34,532 nt of DNA from Candidatus Blautia avicola (GCA_019120515.1 DWUY01000290.1:1-34532); one strand, 5' to 3'; numbered from the stretch's first letter, positions 17,495 through 28,458 are shown. The notes: generated from the letters alone by a model not told the origin. Numbers and translations: made by a program.

Positions 17495-18781
17495 TTAATT
17501 TTCTTCCAGTAACTTATCAATACTTACCAGCTTTACGCTGAGAACAAAGATTTCTGTTGCCAGCTGCAGTTCTTCCAGTGACGGGAAGCTTGGAGCAATA
17601 CGGATATTACTGTCTTTTGGATCGATGCCATATGGATAGGTAGCGCCGGCTTCTGTCATCTTCAGTCCTGCCTCAGCCGCCTTTGCAACGATCTTCTTCG
17701 CACAGCCTTCCAGTGCGTCAAAGGAAATGAAATAACCGCCCATTGGTTTGGTCCAGGTTCCGATCTCAGTTCCTCCCAGTTCCTGCTCCAGTGTATTTTC
17801 TACTGCCTCAAATTTCGGACGGAGGATCTCCGCGTGTTTCTTCATATGCTTATGCATACCTACAATGCCGCCGAAGAAACGCACGTGACGAAGCTGATTG
17901 ATCTTATCATGGCCAATGGTCTGTACGGTCATATGCTCCTTGATATCCGCCAGGTTTCTCGGTGAAGCCGCGATAGCCGCAATACCGGATCCCGGGAAGG
18001 TAACTTTTGAAGTAGAAACATATTTATAAACCATATCCGGATTTCCTGCCTTCTCACATTCATCCAGGATCTCCAGCAGAAAGTCCTGATGTTCATCATA
18101 GAGATGGTGGATACAGTAAGCGTTATCCCAGAAAATACGGAAATCTTCTGCCGCCGGTTTCAGTCTGGCAAATCTCTTTACCGTCTCGGCGGAATAGGTG
18201 ATACCCTGAGGATTGGAATATTTCGGTACACACCAGATACCCTTAATGGCAGGGTCGGAACTTACCAGTTCCTCTACCATATCCATATCCGGCCCTGTAG
18301 GAGTCATAGGTACATTGATCATCTCAATGCCAAAATACTCTGTGATCCGGAAATGACGGTCATATCCGGGAACAGGGCATAAGAATTTTACTTTATCCAG
18401 CTTGCACCATGGAGTGCTGCCGCAGACACCGTGGGTCATGGAACGGGAAACTGTATCAAACATCACGTTCAGACTGGAATTTCCGAAGATGATGATATGC
18501 TCAGGAGAAATCTCCATCATTTCTCCCAGAAGTCTCCTGGCCTCGGGAATACCTTCCAGAAGTCCGTAGTTACGGCAGTCAATGCCGGTTTCGCATTTCA
18601 GCTTATCGGTGCTTTTTAACTCTTCCAGCATGCCCATAGACAGGTTTAACTGTTCTTTACATGGTTTTCCTCTGGACATATCAAGGTTTAATCCCTTGGC
18701 TTTCACTTCTTCAAACTGCTTCTCTAAATCGCCTTTCATGGCCTGTAACTGTTCTTTGCTAAGTTCTCTGTACGGTGTCAT
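17495..18781 (-). CDS. PLP-dependent aminotransferase (Aminotran_MocR/PF12897-like)
   Basis: LNLDMSRGKPCKEQLNLS, YSNPQGITYSAETVKR, STSKVTFPGSGIAAIA; AGGAGGAAAACC RBS supports start 18781. Confidence 0.9.
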   Translation of the reverse strand: MTPYRELSKEQLQAMKGDLEKQFEEVKAKGLNLDMSRGKPCKEQLNLSMGMLEELKSTDKLKCETGIDCRNYGLLEGIPEARRLLGEMMEISPEHIIIFGNSSLNVMFDTVSRSMTHGVCGSTPWCKLDKVKFLCPVPGYDRHFRITEYFGIEMINVPMTPTGPDMDMVEELVSSDPAIKGIWCVPKYSNPQGITYSAETVKRFARLKPAAEDFRIFWDNAYCIHHLYDEHQDFLLEILDECEKAGNPDMVYKYVSTSKVTFPGSGIAAIAASPRNLADIKEHMTVQTIGHDKINQLRHVRFFGGIVGMHKHMKKHAEILRPKFEAVENTLEQELGGTEIGTWTKPMGGYFISFDALEGCAKKIVAKAAEAGLKMTEAGATYPYGIDPKDSNIRIAPSFPSLEELQLATEIFVLSVKLVSIDKLLEEN

Positions 18782-18936
18782 GGTTTTCCTCCTGGTCTTT
18801 TTTGATTTCACTGCTTCCTATTGTATCCGGCGCATGATATGGTGTCAAGCATTTCTTGCATTTTTGTGTTTTTTTACCGGAAAAATACCGGTTTTTTTAT
18901 TTTTATATGCAACTTCACGTCACCTCTCCTGCAAAA

Positions 18937-21522
18937 TCACTGATTTTTATGAACTCCCAGCAGCTTTCCCGGAAGAAGGAGCAGTTCATGAAATACCAGC
19001 GGCAGGACAGAAATCCCCAGAAGAAGCTGCCACTCTCCAAAGGATAACTGCTTGGTGCCGAAAGCATCTACCAGCCAGGGTACCTCTGTGACCAGCACCT
19101 GTAAAAAGATCCCCAGGAAAAAAGCCAGGATCATAAAGGGATTTTCCAGATGGTTCATCCGGAATATGGAACGCTCCCTGTCCCGCATCCCCCAGGCATG
19201 GAAAAGCTGAGAAACCCCCAGGACTGTAAAAGCGTAGGTCTGGCCGCCCAGATAGAAGGCGTAAAGAGTAATGCCTCCTATTAATATCCCGTAGAAGATC
19301 GTAAAGAGCCAGCCTCCATGGGCGAAGATCCCCTCTTTGGGATCTCTGGGATTCTTGCTCATCAGAGCTTTGGCGTCATTTTTATCCACTCCCAGCGCCA
19401 GTGCAGGAAGGGAATCTGTGATCAGGTTCACCCACAGGATATGACTTGCCTTTAACGGCGCCGGCAGCCCCAGAAGAACCGCCACAAACATTGTCAGGAT
19501 CTCTCCGAAGTTGGAAGAAAGGAGGAAAAGGATCGCCTTCTTAATATTTACATAAATACTCCTTCCCTCTTCCATGGCTTTTTCTATGGTAGAAAAATTA
19601 TCGTCTGTAAGGATCATATCCGCTGCATTTTTCGCCACATCTGTACCATTTTTTCCCATAGCAATGCCAATATCCGCTGCCCGCAGAGAAGGGGCGTCGT
19701 TTACCCCGTCCCCGGTCATGGCAACGATCTGTCCTGCCTCCTGGAAACCTCTGACAATCTTTACCTTATGAGCCGGTGTGACCCTGGCAAAAACCCGGAT
19801 ATGAGGGATCTTCCGGCGAAAGGCTTCCGGACTCAGGCTGTCTATTTCACTGCCTGTCATACACTGGTCTATGGAATCTGCAATACCGATCTTTCTGGCA
19901 ATAGCAAAAGCAGTCTCCTTATAGTCTCCTGTGATCATAGCCACCTTGACTCCTGCTCTTTTCAGGATCTTGACAGAGGAGGCGGCTTCCTTTCTGGGCG
20001 GATCGATCATTCCTGCCATTCCCGCAAAGACCAGCCCTCGCATAAGACCGGACTCTGTCTTTTCCTCTACCCTTTCCCGGTAAGCCAGAGCCAGGATCCT
20101 CAGGCCTTCTTTTGCCATCTGTTCCATGGCCAGGCGGATCTTCATCTTTCTGGCCTGGGTCATAAGCTCCTGCCGGTCGCCGATCTGGACATAACTGCAT
20201 TTTTCCAGAAGATAGTCGCAGGCCCCTTTTACATAGACGGTTTCATGGCCGCTGTCTCTATGTACACTGATCATATATTTCTTTTCTGAATCAAAGGGTA
20301 CCTCAAAAGTCCGGGGATACTGTTCCAGCAGTCTTTCCCGGTCGTATCCCATATCTTTGCCCATATGAAGGAGCGCCAGTTCTGTAGCGTCGCCGATCTC
20401 CTGTTTTCCCAGAATGCTGTTATTACAGAGGAGAAACCCTTCTGTCAGCCTGGGAAATTCCCTTTTTCTCACTTTGGAAACCGGAAGGATCATGTCGTTG
20501 GCATAAATCTGAGCTACCCTCATGTGGTTTTCCGTAAGGGTGCCTGTTTTATCGGAACACACAACCCCGACAGATCCCAGAGTTTCCACAGCAGGCAGTT
20601 TCCGGATAATGGTGTTCACCTTCACCATACGCCCTACTCCCAGGGCCAGCACTATGGTCACCACAGCAGGCAGGCCCTCCGGTATGGCCGCCACAGCCAG
20701 AGAGATCGCCAGAAGGAGCATCTGGAGCATATCCCTGTGCTGGAAAAGCCCCAGCACAAATAAGGCCAGACAGAATCCCACAGCAGTAATGCTCAGGATT
20801 TTTCCAAGATCCCCAAGCCTCTTCTGAAGAGGTGTATGCTCCCCGGTGACCTGGTTGATCATATGGGCGATCTTCCCCAGTTCCGTATCCATTCCTGTTG
20901 CGGTAACGATCCCTTCGCCGCTGCCTTTCATGATCTGGGAAGACATAAAAAGCATATTTCGCTTTTCCGGGGCAGGCAGGCCCGGACCTAAAGGCAGGCA
21001 GGTTTTCTGTACAGGGAGAGATTCTCCTGTAAGGGCAGACTCATCTGCCGACAGCCCCCTTACCCTTAAAAGCCGGATATCCGCCGGCACCTGGTCTCCT
21101 GCTTCTACCTTCACCAGATCCCCCTTTACCAGATGAGCGGCAGGGATCTTCCGGTATTCCTCTCCTCTCTTTACAAGGGCTTCCGGGGCAGTGATCTTCT
21201 TCAGAGCCTCCATGGCCTTTACTGCCTTCCCCTCCTGAAATACACCTACGGCTGTATTCAGAAGTATCACCGCCAGGATGATCCCTGTATCGCTGAATTC
21301 CCGCAGGAGCATGGAAATCGCCGCCGCCACAAAAAGAATGAAGATCATAGGATCATTGATCTGTTCCTGTACCATATCCCAGAAGTTTTTCTCTTTTCCT
21401 TTTTTCAGAACGTTTTCTCCCTGGCTTTCAAGACGCCGGCCGGCTTCCTCCTGTGTCAGTCCTTTTTTCGGATCCGTATCCAGGATCCGGCAAATTTCTT
21501 TCTCTTTTAAAGTCTCATACAT
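18937..21522 (-). CDS. Calcium-translocating P-type ATPase (cation-transporting ATPase)
   Basis: [56 protein letters not shown]. Confidence 0.95.
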   Translation of the reverse strand: MYETLKEKEICRILDTDPKKGLTQEEAGRRLESQGENVLKKGKEKNFWDMVQEQINDPMIFILFVAAAISMLLREFSDTGIILAVILLNTAVGVFQEGKAVKAMEALKKITAPEALVKRGEEYRKIPAAHLVKGDLVKVEAGDQVPADIRLLRVRGLSADESALTGESLPVQKTCLPLGPGLPAPEKRNMLFMSSQIMKGSGEGIVTATGMDTELGKIAHMINQVTGEHTPLQKRLGDLGKILSITAVGFCLALFVLGLFQHRDMLQMLLLAISLAVAAIPEGLPAVVTIVLALGVGRMVKVNTIIRKLPAVETLGSVGVVCSDKTGTLTENHMRVAQIYANDMILPVSKVRKREFPRLTEGFLLCNNSILGKQEIGDATELALLHMGKDMGYDRERLLEQYPRTFEVPFDSEKKYMISVHRDSGHETVYVKGACDYLLEKCSYVQIGDRQELMTQARKMKIRLAMEQMAKEGLRILALAYRERVEEKTESGLMRGLVFAGMAGMIDPPRKEAASSVKILKRAGVKVAMITGDYKETAFAIARKIGIADSIDQCMTGSEIDSLSPEAFRRKIPHIRVFARVTPAHKVKIVRGFQEAGQIVAMTGDGVNDAPSLRAADIGIAMGKNGTDVAKNAADMILTDDNFSTIEKAMEEGRSIYVNIKKAILFLLSSNFGEILTMFVAVLLGLPAPLKASHILWVNLITDSLPALALGVDKNDAKALMSKNPRDPKEGIFAHGGWLFTIFYGILIGGITLYAFYLGGQTYAFTVLGVSQLFHAWGMRDRERSIFRMNHLENPFMILAFFLGIFLQVLVTEVPWLVDAFGTKQLSFGEWQLLLGISVLPLVFHELLLLPGKLLGVHKNQ

Positions 21523-21787
21523 GGCACACCTCCCAGATCAGGGACAGAGATTGTCTGCTAACTCAATGTATGCGCAGAAAATAAAGAAAAGACGTTTATT
21601 TCTCCCCTCTGATAAATCTGATCCATAACGATACCGCCGGGGAACCGAATCCATTATATAAATTCTACTGCCGGGTTGCCTGTATTTTTTCCTTCTGTTA
21701 TACTATCCATGTCAGAAAATTAATCGCACAGGGGCAGAATATTTCTTGCCCCGATCTCAGAAAACAAAGAAAAAGAAAGGATTCTAT

Positions 21788-22648
21788 ATGTGGATCGCAG
21801 ATAAATGGAAAGACTATGAAGTAATTGATACTTCCGGCGGTGAAAAGCTGGAAAGATGGGGAAAATACCTGCTGGTCCGTCCGGACCCCCAGGTCATCTG
21901 GAACACCCCCAGGAACCATGCCGGATGGAAACATCCTAACGGACATTACCACAGGAGCAAAAAAGGCGGCGGCGAGTGGGAATTTTTCGATCTTCCCGAG
22001 CAGTGGAAGATCCGCTACAAAGACCTTACCTTTAACCTGAAGCCTTTCAGCTTCAAGCATACCGGGCTCTTCCCGGAACAGGCGGTAAACTGGGACTGGT
22101 TCTCGGAAAAGATCCGAAACGCAGGAAGGCCGGTAAAGGTGCTGAACCTTTTTGCCTATACCGGAGGAGCCACCCTGGCGGCCGCTGCCGCAGGGGCCAG
22201 CGTCACCCATGTAGACGCTTCCAAAGGTATGGTCACCTGGGCAAAGGAAAACGCGGTTTCTTCAGGGCTGAAGGACGCTCCTATCCGCTGGCTGGTAGAC
22301 GACTGTGTAAAATTTGTAGAGCGGGAGATCCGCCGGGGAAATACTTATGACGGGATCATCATGGATCCGCCTTCCTACGGAAGAGGCCCCAAAGGAGAGA
22401 TCTGGAAAATTGAAGACAACATCCACCATCTGATACAGCTATGTGTCCGGATCCTCTCAGAAAAGCCTCTGTTCTTCCTGCTGAATTCCTATACCACCGG
22501 ACTGGCTCCGGCAGTGCTCACCTACATGCTCTCCGTGGAACTGAAAAAATTCCACGGCAGGGTAGAGTCTCAGGAGATCGGCCTTCCGGTAACCCAGACC
22601 GGACTGGTCCTGCCCTGCGGCGCCTCCGGACGCTGGGAGGCAGAATGA
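21788..22648 (+). CDS. Class I SAM-dependent rRNA methyltransferase (RlmI/RlmK-like)
   Basis: VLNLFAYTGGATLAAAAAGASVTHVDASKGMVTWAKEN, IIMDPPSYGRGPKGE; start placed at MWIADKW rather than 21746. Confidence 0.88.
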   Translation: MWIADKWKDYEVIDTSGGEKLERWGKYLLVRPDPQVIWNTPRNHAGWKHPNGHYHRSKKGGGEWEFFDLPEQWKIRYKDLTFNLKPFSFKHTGLFPEQAVNWDWFSEKIRNAGRPVKVLNLFAYTGGATLAAAAAGASVTHVDASKGMVTWAKENAVSSGLKDAPIRWLVDDCVKFVEREIRRGNTYDGIIMDPPSYGRGPKGEIWKIEDNIHHLIQLCVRILSEKPLFFLLNSYTTGLAPAVLTYMLSVELKKFHGRVESQEIGLPVTQTGLVLPCGASGRWEAE

Positions 22649-22658
22649 GAGGCATATC

Positions 22659-23671
22659 ATGAAGAAAAAACTATTGATCATCACTACCGGAGGGACCCTG
22701 GCATGTATCCAGGATGAAAAAGGACTTGTGCCAGGTCTCTCCGGCCAGGATATCCTGGCTTATATATCCGACATTACAGACCTGTACCAAGTAGATTTTC
22801 TGGAGCTGTTCCAACTGGACAGCGCCAATATCCAGCCGGAAAACTGGCAGAAACTGGCAGAAACCATCTATGAAAAACACCGGGACTATGACGGCATTGT
22901 AATCTTTCACGGCACAGATACTATGGCTTACACCTCTTGTGTGCTGTCCTTTATGCTGCCTAACATTCCCATACCCGTGGTACTTACCGGAAGCCAGCTC
23001 TCCATCCTGAATCCACTGGCCGACGCTGTGGAAAACTGCCGCTGTGCCATCCATATGGCGGCCAGTTCTATTCCCGGTATCTTTCTGGCCTTTAACCGGA
23101 AAGTGATCCTGGGCACCCGGGCTTCTAAAGTCCGCACCACCAGTTTTCATGCCTTTGAAAGCATTAATTATCCCTATATCGGAGAGATCAACTCCCGGGG
23201 ACTGGATCTTCAGGCTTCTTTCGTACCAAGGCTTACAGGTCCCTGCAGGCTGAAGGCGGCGCTGGAAAAAAAGTATTTCTCATCAAGCTTGTTCCCGGCT
23301 TTGACGGCAGTATTTTCCAGCTTCTTTTTGCCCAGGGCTACCGGGGACTGGTCATCGAGGCCTTCGGTCTGGGCGGTATCCCCTCCCTTTCCTCGGAAGT
23401 CATGGAGGACCTGGAAAAGGTGATCCGTCAAGGTATGGTAGTGGCGGTAAAAAGCCAGTGTCCCTACGAGGGCAGCGACCTTTCTGTCTACGAAACCGGC
23501 CATGCCGCCCTGAAAGCAGGAGTGTTCCAGGCATATGACATGAGTACGGAGGCAGTAGTGACCAAGATCATGTGGCTGCTGGGAAATTTCCAGAAACGGG
23601 AAGAAATTGAAAAATACTTTTATAAAAATCTGGCAGGAGAACTCCGGATCCCGGAAACTATCCTGCTGTAA
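22659..23671 (+). CDS. Type I-like L-asparaginase, coding sequence split by a -1 frame change at 23267-23273
   Basis: ITTGGTLACIQ and FHGTDTMAYT motifs in frame 1; the C-terminal half (ORF 23402-23671) is in the -1 frame. A -1 shift at A_AAA_AAG gives ...ALEKKVFLIKLVPGFDGSIFQLLFAQGYRGLVIEAFGLGGIPSLSSEVMEDLEKV... with no stop. Confidence 0.85.
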
Positions 23672-23696
23672 CAGAAAATACAAAGGAGCGTCTGTT

Positions 23697-23969
23697 TTGA
23701 TCTTAAAAAATATTTTTATGTACTTTGCATTTATAAATGTCCTGGCTTTTGTCTGTTTTGGTATTGATAAACAAAAGGCAAAGACCCACCAGTGGAGAAT
23801 CTCAGAAAAGACCCTGATGGCCATCGCTATCTGCGGCGGATCCATAGGGGCCATCCTGGGCATGCGTTTCTTTCACCATAAGACCCAGCATGCCAAATTT
23901 GCCCTGGGCCTTCCGGCGATCCTGATCCTGCAGGGTATCGCCGCCATTCTTATATACAGTCTTATCTAA
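23697..23969 (+). CDS. DUF1294 family small membrane protein
   Basis: MILKNIFMYFAFINVLAFVCFGIDKQKAKTHQWRISEKTLMAIAICGGSIGAILGMRFFHHKTQHAKF; TTG start after AAAGGAG. Confidence 0.88.
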   Translation: MILKNIFMYFAFINVLAFVCFGIDKQKAKTHQWRISEKTLMAIAICGGSIGAILGMRFFHHKTQHAKFALGLPAILILQGIAAILIYSLI

Positions 23970-23982
23970 AGGAGGAAATATT

Positions 23983-25089
23983 ATGAACGGATCTACATTC
24001 GGCAATATTTTTAAAATCACTACCTGGGGGGAATCTCACGGGAAAGCTATCGGCGTGGTCATAGACGGCTGCCCGGCAGGTCTGCCTCTTACAGAAGAAG
24101 ACATCCAGAAATTTCTTAACCGGAGGAAACCCGGCCAGTCCCGGTTTACTACCAAACGCCAGGAGGCTGATCAGGTACAGATCCTTTCCGGAGTATTTGA
24201 AGGAAAGACCACAGGCACTCCGATTTCCCTTATGGTGCCCAACACTGACCAGCGTTCCAGAGACTACAGCGAGATCGCCAATTATTACCGTCCCGGACAC
24301 GCAGATCTGAACTATGACCGGAAATACGGGTTCCGTGACTATCGGGGAGGCGGGCGTTCCTCAGGAAGAGAGACCATTGGAAGAGTTGCCGCAGGAGCCA
24401 TAGCCTCAAAGATCTTAAAAGAACTGGGGATCTCCCTGTGCGCTTACACCTGTGCTATAGGCCCTGTAACGATCGACAGGACGCGCTTCGACCAAGAAGA
24501 GATCTTCCGCAATCCCCTGTATATGCCAGACGCCCAGGCAGCTCTGAAGGCCCAGGAATGTCTGGAGCAGGCCATGAAAGAGACCAATTCCCTGGGGGGC
24601 ATGGTAGAGTGCGTCATCACCGGCGTTCCCGCAGGCCTGGGAGAACCGGTCTTTGATAAACTGGACGCTGCCCTGGCAAAAGGGATCCTTTCCATCGGCG
24701 CAGTAAAAGGTTTTGAGATCGGCTCCGGTATGGCTGCCGCCAGATCAAACGGCCTGGAAAACAACGACGCCTACGGAGTAGACGAACAGGGAAATCTTAT
24801 TAAGAAAACCAATCATTCCGGCGGCATCACCGGAGGACTCAGCGACGGAGCTCCCATCATCTTCCGGGCAGCCTTTAAGCCTACCCCGTCTATAGCCTCT
24901 GTCCAGGAAACAGTAAACCGCCAGGGAGAACCTATCGAAGTCCGCATAAAAGGCCGCCACGACCCCATCATTGTTCCCCGGGCTGTGGTAGTGGTAGAAT
25001 CTATGGCCGCCCTTGTGATCCTGGACGCTCTTCTGGCTTCCATGACTACAAGAATGGACCGGATCAAAAGTTTTTTCCTGGACAGATAA
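23983..25089 (+). CDS. aroC: Chorismate synthase
   Basis: GNIFKITTWGESHGKAIGVVIDGCPAG, DYRGGGRSSGRETIGRVAAGA, SGGITGGLSDG. Confidence 0.97.
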   Translation: MNGSTFGNIFKITTWGESHGKAIGVVIDGCPAGLPLTEEDIQKFLNRRKPGQSRFTTKRQEADQVQILSGVFEGKTTGTPISLMVPNTDQRSRDYSEIANYYRPGHADLNYDRKYGFRDYRGGGRSSGRETIGRVAAGAIASKILKELGISLCAYTCAIGPVTIDRTRFDQEEIFRNPLYMPDAQAALKAQECLEQAMKETNSLGGMVECVITGVPAGLGEPVFDKLDAALAKGILSIGAVKGFEIGSGMAAARSNGLENNDAYGVDEQGNLIKKTNHSGGITGGLSDGAPIIFRAAFKPTPSIASVQETVNRQGEPIEVRIKGRHDPIIVPRAVVVVESMAALVILDALLASMTTRMDRIKSFFLDR

Positions 25090-25208
25090 AAGGAAACCAG
25101 CCCCTGAAAGTTTTTATCCATAATTATTAAGAAAATCTTTCGTTTTTACACACGTCACTTTTTAATATTGTAATTTATATTTACATCATAAAACAGGAGA
25201 GTAACATC

Positions 25209-25922
25209 ATGGAAATGAATCACATTTTAATCGTGGAGGATGACAAAGATATCAGAGAAGGAGTGGGGATCTACCTGAAAAGCCAGGGATACCAGGTTTT
25301 CATGGCTGCTGACGGCGTGGAAGGTCTGGAAGTTCTGGACCAGGAAGAGATCCATCTGGCTATCGTGGACATTATGATGCCCCGTATGGACGGTATCACC
25401 ATGACCATGAAACTGAGAGAAAAACACGACTTCCCTGTGATCATGCTTTCCGCAAAGTCCGAGGAAGTAGATAAGGTCATGGGCCTGAACATCGGTGCAG
25501 ACGACTATGTGACAAAGCCTTTCACTCCCATGGAACTGATGGCAAGAGTGAATTCCCAGATGCGCCGCTACCGGAGATTCATGGAAAAACTCCAGGAAAA
25601 GGAAGCCCAGAATTCAGATACGGTTTATACCATCGGCGGTCTGGAAGTCAATGAAAGCACCTTTGAAGTCCGGGTAGACGGCGCTCCCGTTAAAATGACT
25701 CCCATGGAGTTTAAGATCCTCCTGTTGCTGATCAAAAATCCTGGCAGGGTTTTCTCGGCTGACGAAATTTACGAGCGGGTATGGAATGAACGGGCAGTAA
25801 ACACGGAAACCGTCATGGTCCATGTCCGTAACATTCGTGAAAAGATCGAGATCAACCCTAAGGAGCCAAAATATTTAAAGGTGGTGTGGGGAGTTGGATA
25901 CAAAATCGAAAAACAATCATAA
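25209..25922 (+). CDS. OmpR-family response regulator
   Basis: ILIVEDDKDIREGV, DIMMPRMDG, GADDYVTKPF receiver motifs and winged-helix C-terminus. Confidence 0.95.
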   Translation: MEMNHILIVEDDKDIREGVGIYLKSQGYQVFMAADGVEGLEVLDQEEIHLAIVDIMMPRMDGITMTMKLREKHDFPVIMLSAKSEEVDKVMGLNIGADDYVTKPFTPMELMARVNSQMRRYRRFMEKLQEKEAQNSDTVYTIGGLEVNESTFEVRVDGAPVKMTPMEFKILLLLIKNPGRVFSADEIYERVWNERAVNTETVMVHVRNIREKIEINPKEPKYLKVVWGVGYKIEKQS

Positions 25923-28299
25923 ACTGGCAGTGCTGATCATCGCTCTGGTGATCCTCCTGCCTTCTCTGGCCATGATGTTTATCAGGCCGCATTATATCAG
26001 CCGTCAGAAAGAAGACGGACAGATTTCCTACTCAAATACAGACTTAATGGACCAGCTTGTAAAAGATACTTATGTCCTCTACGCGGAGGAATATCAGAGA
26101 GAACATGGAAGCGACGTGACGCCCTTTGAGATCTTTTTCCAGAGAGATACCTCCGTAGAGGAAAACACCCCAGAGGAAGATACCTCGGATAAAGAAGCCT
26201 CCGGCGACTCTGCTTCCGACAGCCCTTCCCCGGAAAACAGCCAGACCCAGGATCCGGCATCTGGAGAAAACGCCTCCGATGCTGCATCTTCAGAAGAATC
26301 TACCAGTGATCCATCTGAGGAGACGGCCTCTTTAGAAGAAACCTCCGAAGAGACTTATGAAGATGATATAAGCAGCGTTGCCTATGCTTTCCAGGACAAT
26401 ATGTACAGCGAATGGAGAGATGATTTCTCTGATATCCGCTCTTTTATTGAATATGAGGTGCTGGACGGAAAGGGGACTACTCTGGACACCAACCAGTCTT
26501 TGGCAGATTCCCAGGAATCTCTCTATAATTCCCTGAGCAATATCCAGACCAATTCCGTATTGCACGCAGACAGCGGATACGCCTTTGTGGCTGTGATCAA
26601 ATATGGAAAAAAGGGAAATATTGAATCCACGACTTTTCTTACCCATGAAAGAGATAACGCCTCTCAGGCTTTAAACGAGCTGGCCCGGTCAGATCCCGGA
26701 GAATATCTCCGTGACTACTATTATTATTCCGGCGCTTTCCAGCCTCCTCAGGACAGGATCTACTGCTTCGCCATGACCCAGACGGCTCTGGAATCTTATT
26801 CTTCCGATTATGATCCTTCCATTTTGTATGCCGACGGCTACAGCACAGGGGCTGATCTGGTGGTCCTTTTTATGACATTTGTGGGATTTGTATGTGCCGC
26901 CGCTCTTCTCCTTCCTTTTATAAAGGCCTTAGAGACCGGAAATGAAAAAATTTTTTCCTACCCCTTTGAGCCGGTATGCCTGATCGCTCTTTGTGTGATC
27001 AGTGTTGCAACCAGCATAACAGCCAATCCCGGCACTCTGGATCATCAGTCTATCCGAAGTGTGCTCATAAGCATAGGTCTCTATGAAAAAGCGGCTACAG
27101 TGATCCAATACCTGTGGGGACTTTTAGGCTGGGTACTGATCTTTGCCGTATGTTACTGGGCGGCAGCCTGTTTCCGGCATATTTTCACCATGGGGCCGAA
27201 AGAATATCTCCATAAGCGAGTCCTGACCTACCGTTTCTGGCCCTGGATCACCAAATGGTGCCGCCGGATCTATCAGGGACTCCTTCATGTAGATCTCCGG
27301 GACAATGCTTCCCGGATACTGTTAAAACTGGTCCTTATCAACTTTATCATACTGGGCTTTATCAGCCTTCTATGGTTCTGGGGACTGGCGGCTCTGATCG
27401 TTTACTCCGTGATCCTCTTCTTCCTTCTGCGAAAATATGTGCGGAAGGTCCAGGATCAGTATCAGCTTCTCCTTCAGGCCACCAATGAATTGGCCCAGGG
27501 AAATCTAAACGGAACCATACCGGAAGACCTGGGCGTCTTTGAACCTTTCCGGGAAGAGATCGATAAGATCCGCGCCGGTTTCCGCAAGGCGGTAGACGAG
27601 GAAGTAAAAAGTACCAGGATGAAGACCGACCTGATCACCAATGTGTCTCATGACCTGAAAACTCCCCTTACTGCCATTATTACTTATGTGGATCTGTTAA
27701 AAGAGCCTGATCTTCCCAGGGAAACCCAGGAGAAATATATCCGGATCCTGGATCAGAAAGCCAACCGTCTGAAGCTGCTCATCGAAGACCTCTTCGAGAT
27801 CAGCAAGGCTACCAGCAAAACTGTACAGCTTCATATCGTAGATGTGGACATTGTCAGTCTTCTCCGCCAGGTAAAGCTGGAACTTCAGGACAAGATCGAT
27901 GCCACAGACCTGTCCTTCCGCTGGCAGTTTCCGGAAGAAAAAGTAATCCTTCCTCTGGATTCCCAGCGCACTTACCGGGTATTTGAAAATCTGCTGGTCA
28001 ACATTACAAAATATGCTATGCCTCATACAAGGGTGTACATCAACATGGAAGATACGGAAAATCATGTGAAGATCTCTATGAAGAATATCTCAGCTACAGA
28101 GCTGACTTTTAACCCCAGCGAGATCACCGAACGTTTTGTAAGAGGAGACGTCTCCAGAAATACCGAGGGAAGCGGTCTGGGCCTGGCTATTGCCAAAAGC
28201 TTTACCGAACTTCAGGGCGGCAGGCTGGAAGTTTTCACAGACGCGGATCTTTTCACAGTGGAGATCACCTTTTTAAAGACCTCCAAAAAGACGGATTAA
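25894..28299 (+). CDS. Membrane sensor histidine kinase
   Basis: Overlaps the response regulator by 29 nt (TTG start); TMs, HAMP-like region, H-box NVSHDLKTPLTAIITYVDLL, G-box EGSGLGLAIAKSF. Confidence 0.94.
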   Translation: MDTKSKNNHKLAVLIIALVILLPSLAMMFIRPHYISRQKEDGQISYSNTDLMDQLVKDTYVLYAEEYQREHGSDVTPFEIFFQRDTSVEENTPEEDTSDKEASGDSASDSPSPENSQTQDPASGENASDAASSEESTSDPSEETASLEETSEETYEDDISSVAYAFQDNMYSEWRDDFSDIRSFIEYEVLDGKGTTLDTNQSLADSQESLYNSLSNIQTNSVLHADSGYAFVAVIKYGKKGNIESTTFLTHERDNASQALNELARSDPGEYLRDYYYYSGAFQPPQDRIYCFAMTQTALESYSSDYDPSILYADGYSTGADLVVLFMTFVGFVCAAALLLPFIKALETGNEKIFSYPFEPVCLIALCVISVATSITANPGTLDHQSIRSVLISIGLYEKAATVIQYLWGLLGWVLIFAVCYWAAACFRHIFTMGPKEYLHKRVLTYRFWPWITKWCRRIYQGLLHVDLRDNASRILLKLVLINFIILGFISLLWFWGLAALIVYSVILFFLLRKYVRKVQDQYQLLLQATNELAQGNLNGTIPEDLGVFEPFREEIDKIRAGFRKAVDEEVKSTRMKTDLITNVSHDLKTPLTAIITYVDLLKEPDLPRETQEKYIRILDQKANRLKLLIEDLFEISKATSKTVQLHIVDVDIVSLLRQVKLELQDKIDATDLSFRWQFPEEKVILPLDSQRTYRVFENLLVNITKYAMPHTRVYINMEDTENHVKISMKNISATELTFNPSEITERFVRGDVSRNTEGSGLGLAIAKSFTELQGGRLEVFTDADLFTVEITFLKTSKKTD

Positions 28300-28458
28300 C
28301 AAAGAAGCTGCCGCATTATTCAAAGTTAAGAACATTTATACATTTTACTGCTCAGTCTGCGCAGCTTTGAGCCTATGGTCTCAAAGCTATGCTCGACAAA
28401 TCCGAATAAAATCTGTAAATATTCTTGAACTATGAGTAATGCGGCAGCTTCTATATTT
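28300..28458. repeat. Structured palindromic intergenic element, family 2 copy B
   Basis: Perfect 16-bp outer arms AGAAGCTGCCGCATTA (28303-28318) / TAATGCGGCAGCTTCT (28437-28452); internal perfect 9-bp hairpin AGCTTTGAG/CTCAAAGCT (28363-28388); homologous to copy A. Confidence 0.85.

Noticed and set aside
18870-18900. ACCGG...CCGGT hairpin with T tracts on the plus strand between two minus-strand genes
   Set aside because: Only a 5-bp stem; not strong enough to call an opposite-strand terminator or antisense transcript.
21731-21752. GGGGCA...TGCCCC inverted repeat upstream of the rRNA methyltransferase gene
   Set aside because: Short 6-bp stem with mismatched interior; no comparative support within the window.
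25894-25922. Overlap of the response-regulator and kinase genes as a possible frameshift fusion
   Set aside because: Common translational coupling with a TTG start; both proteins are complete.
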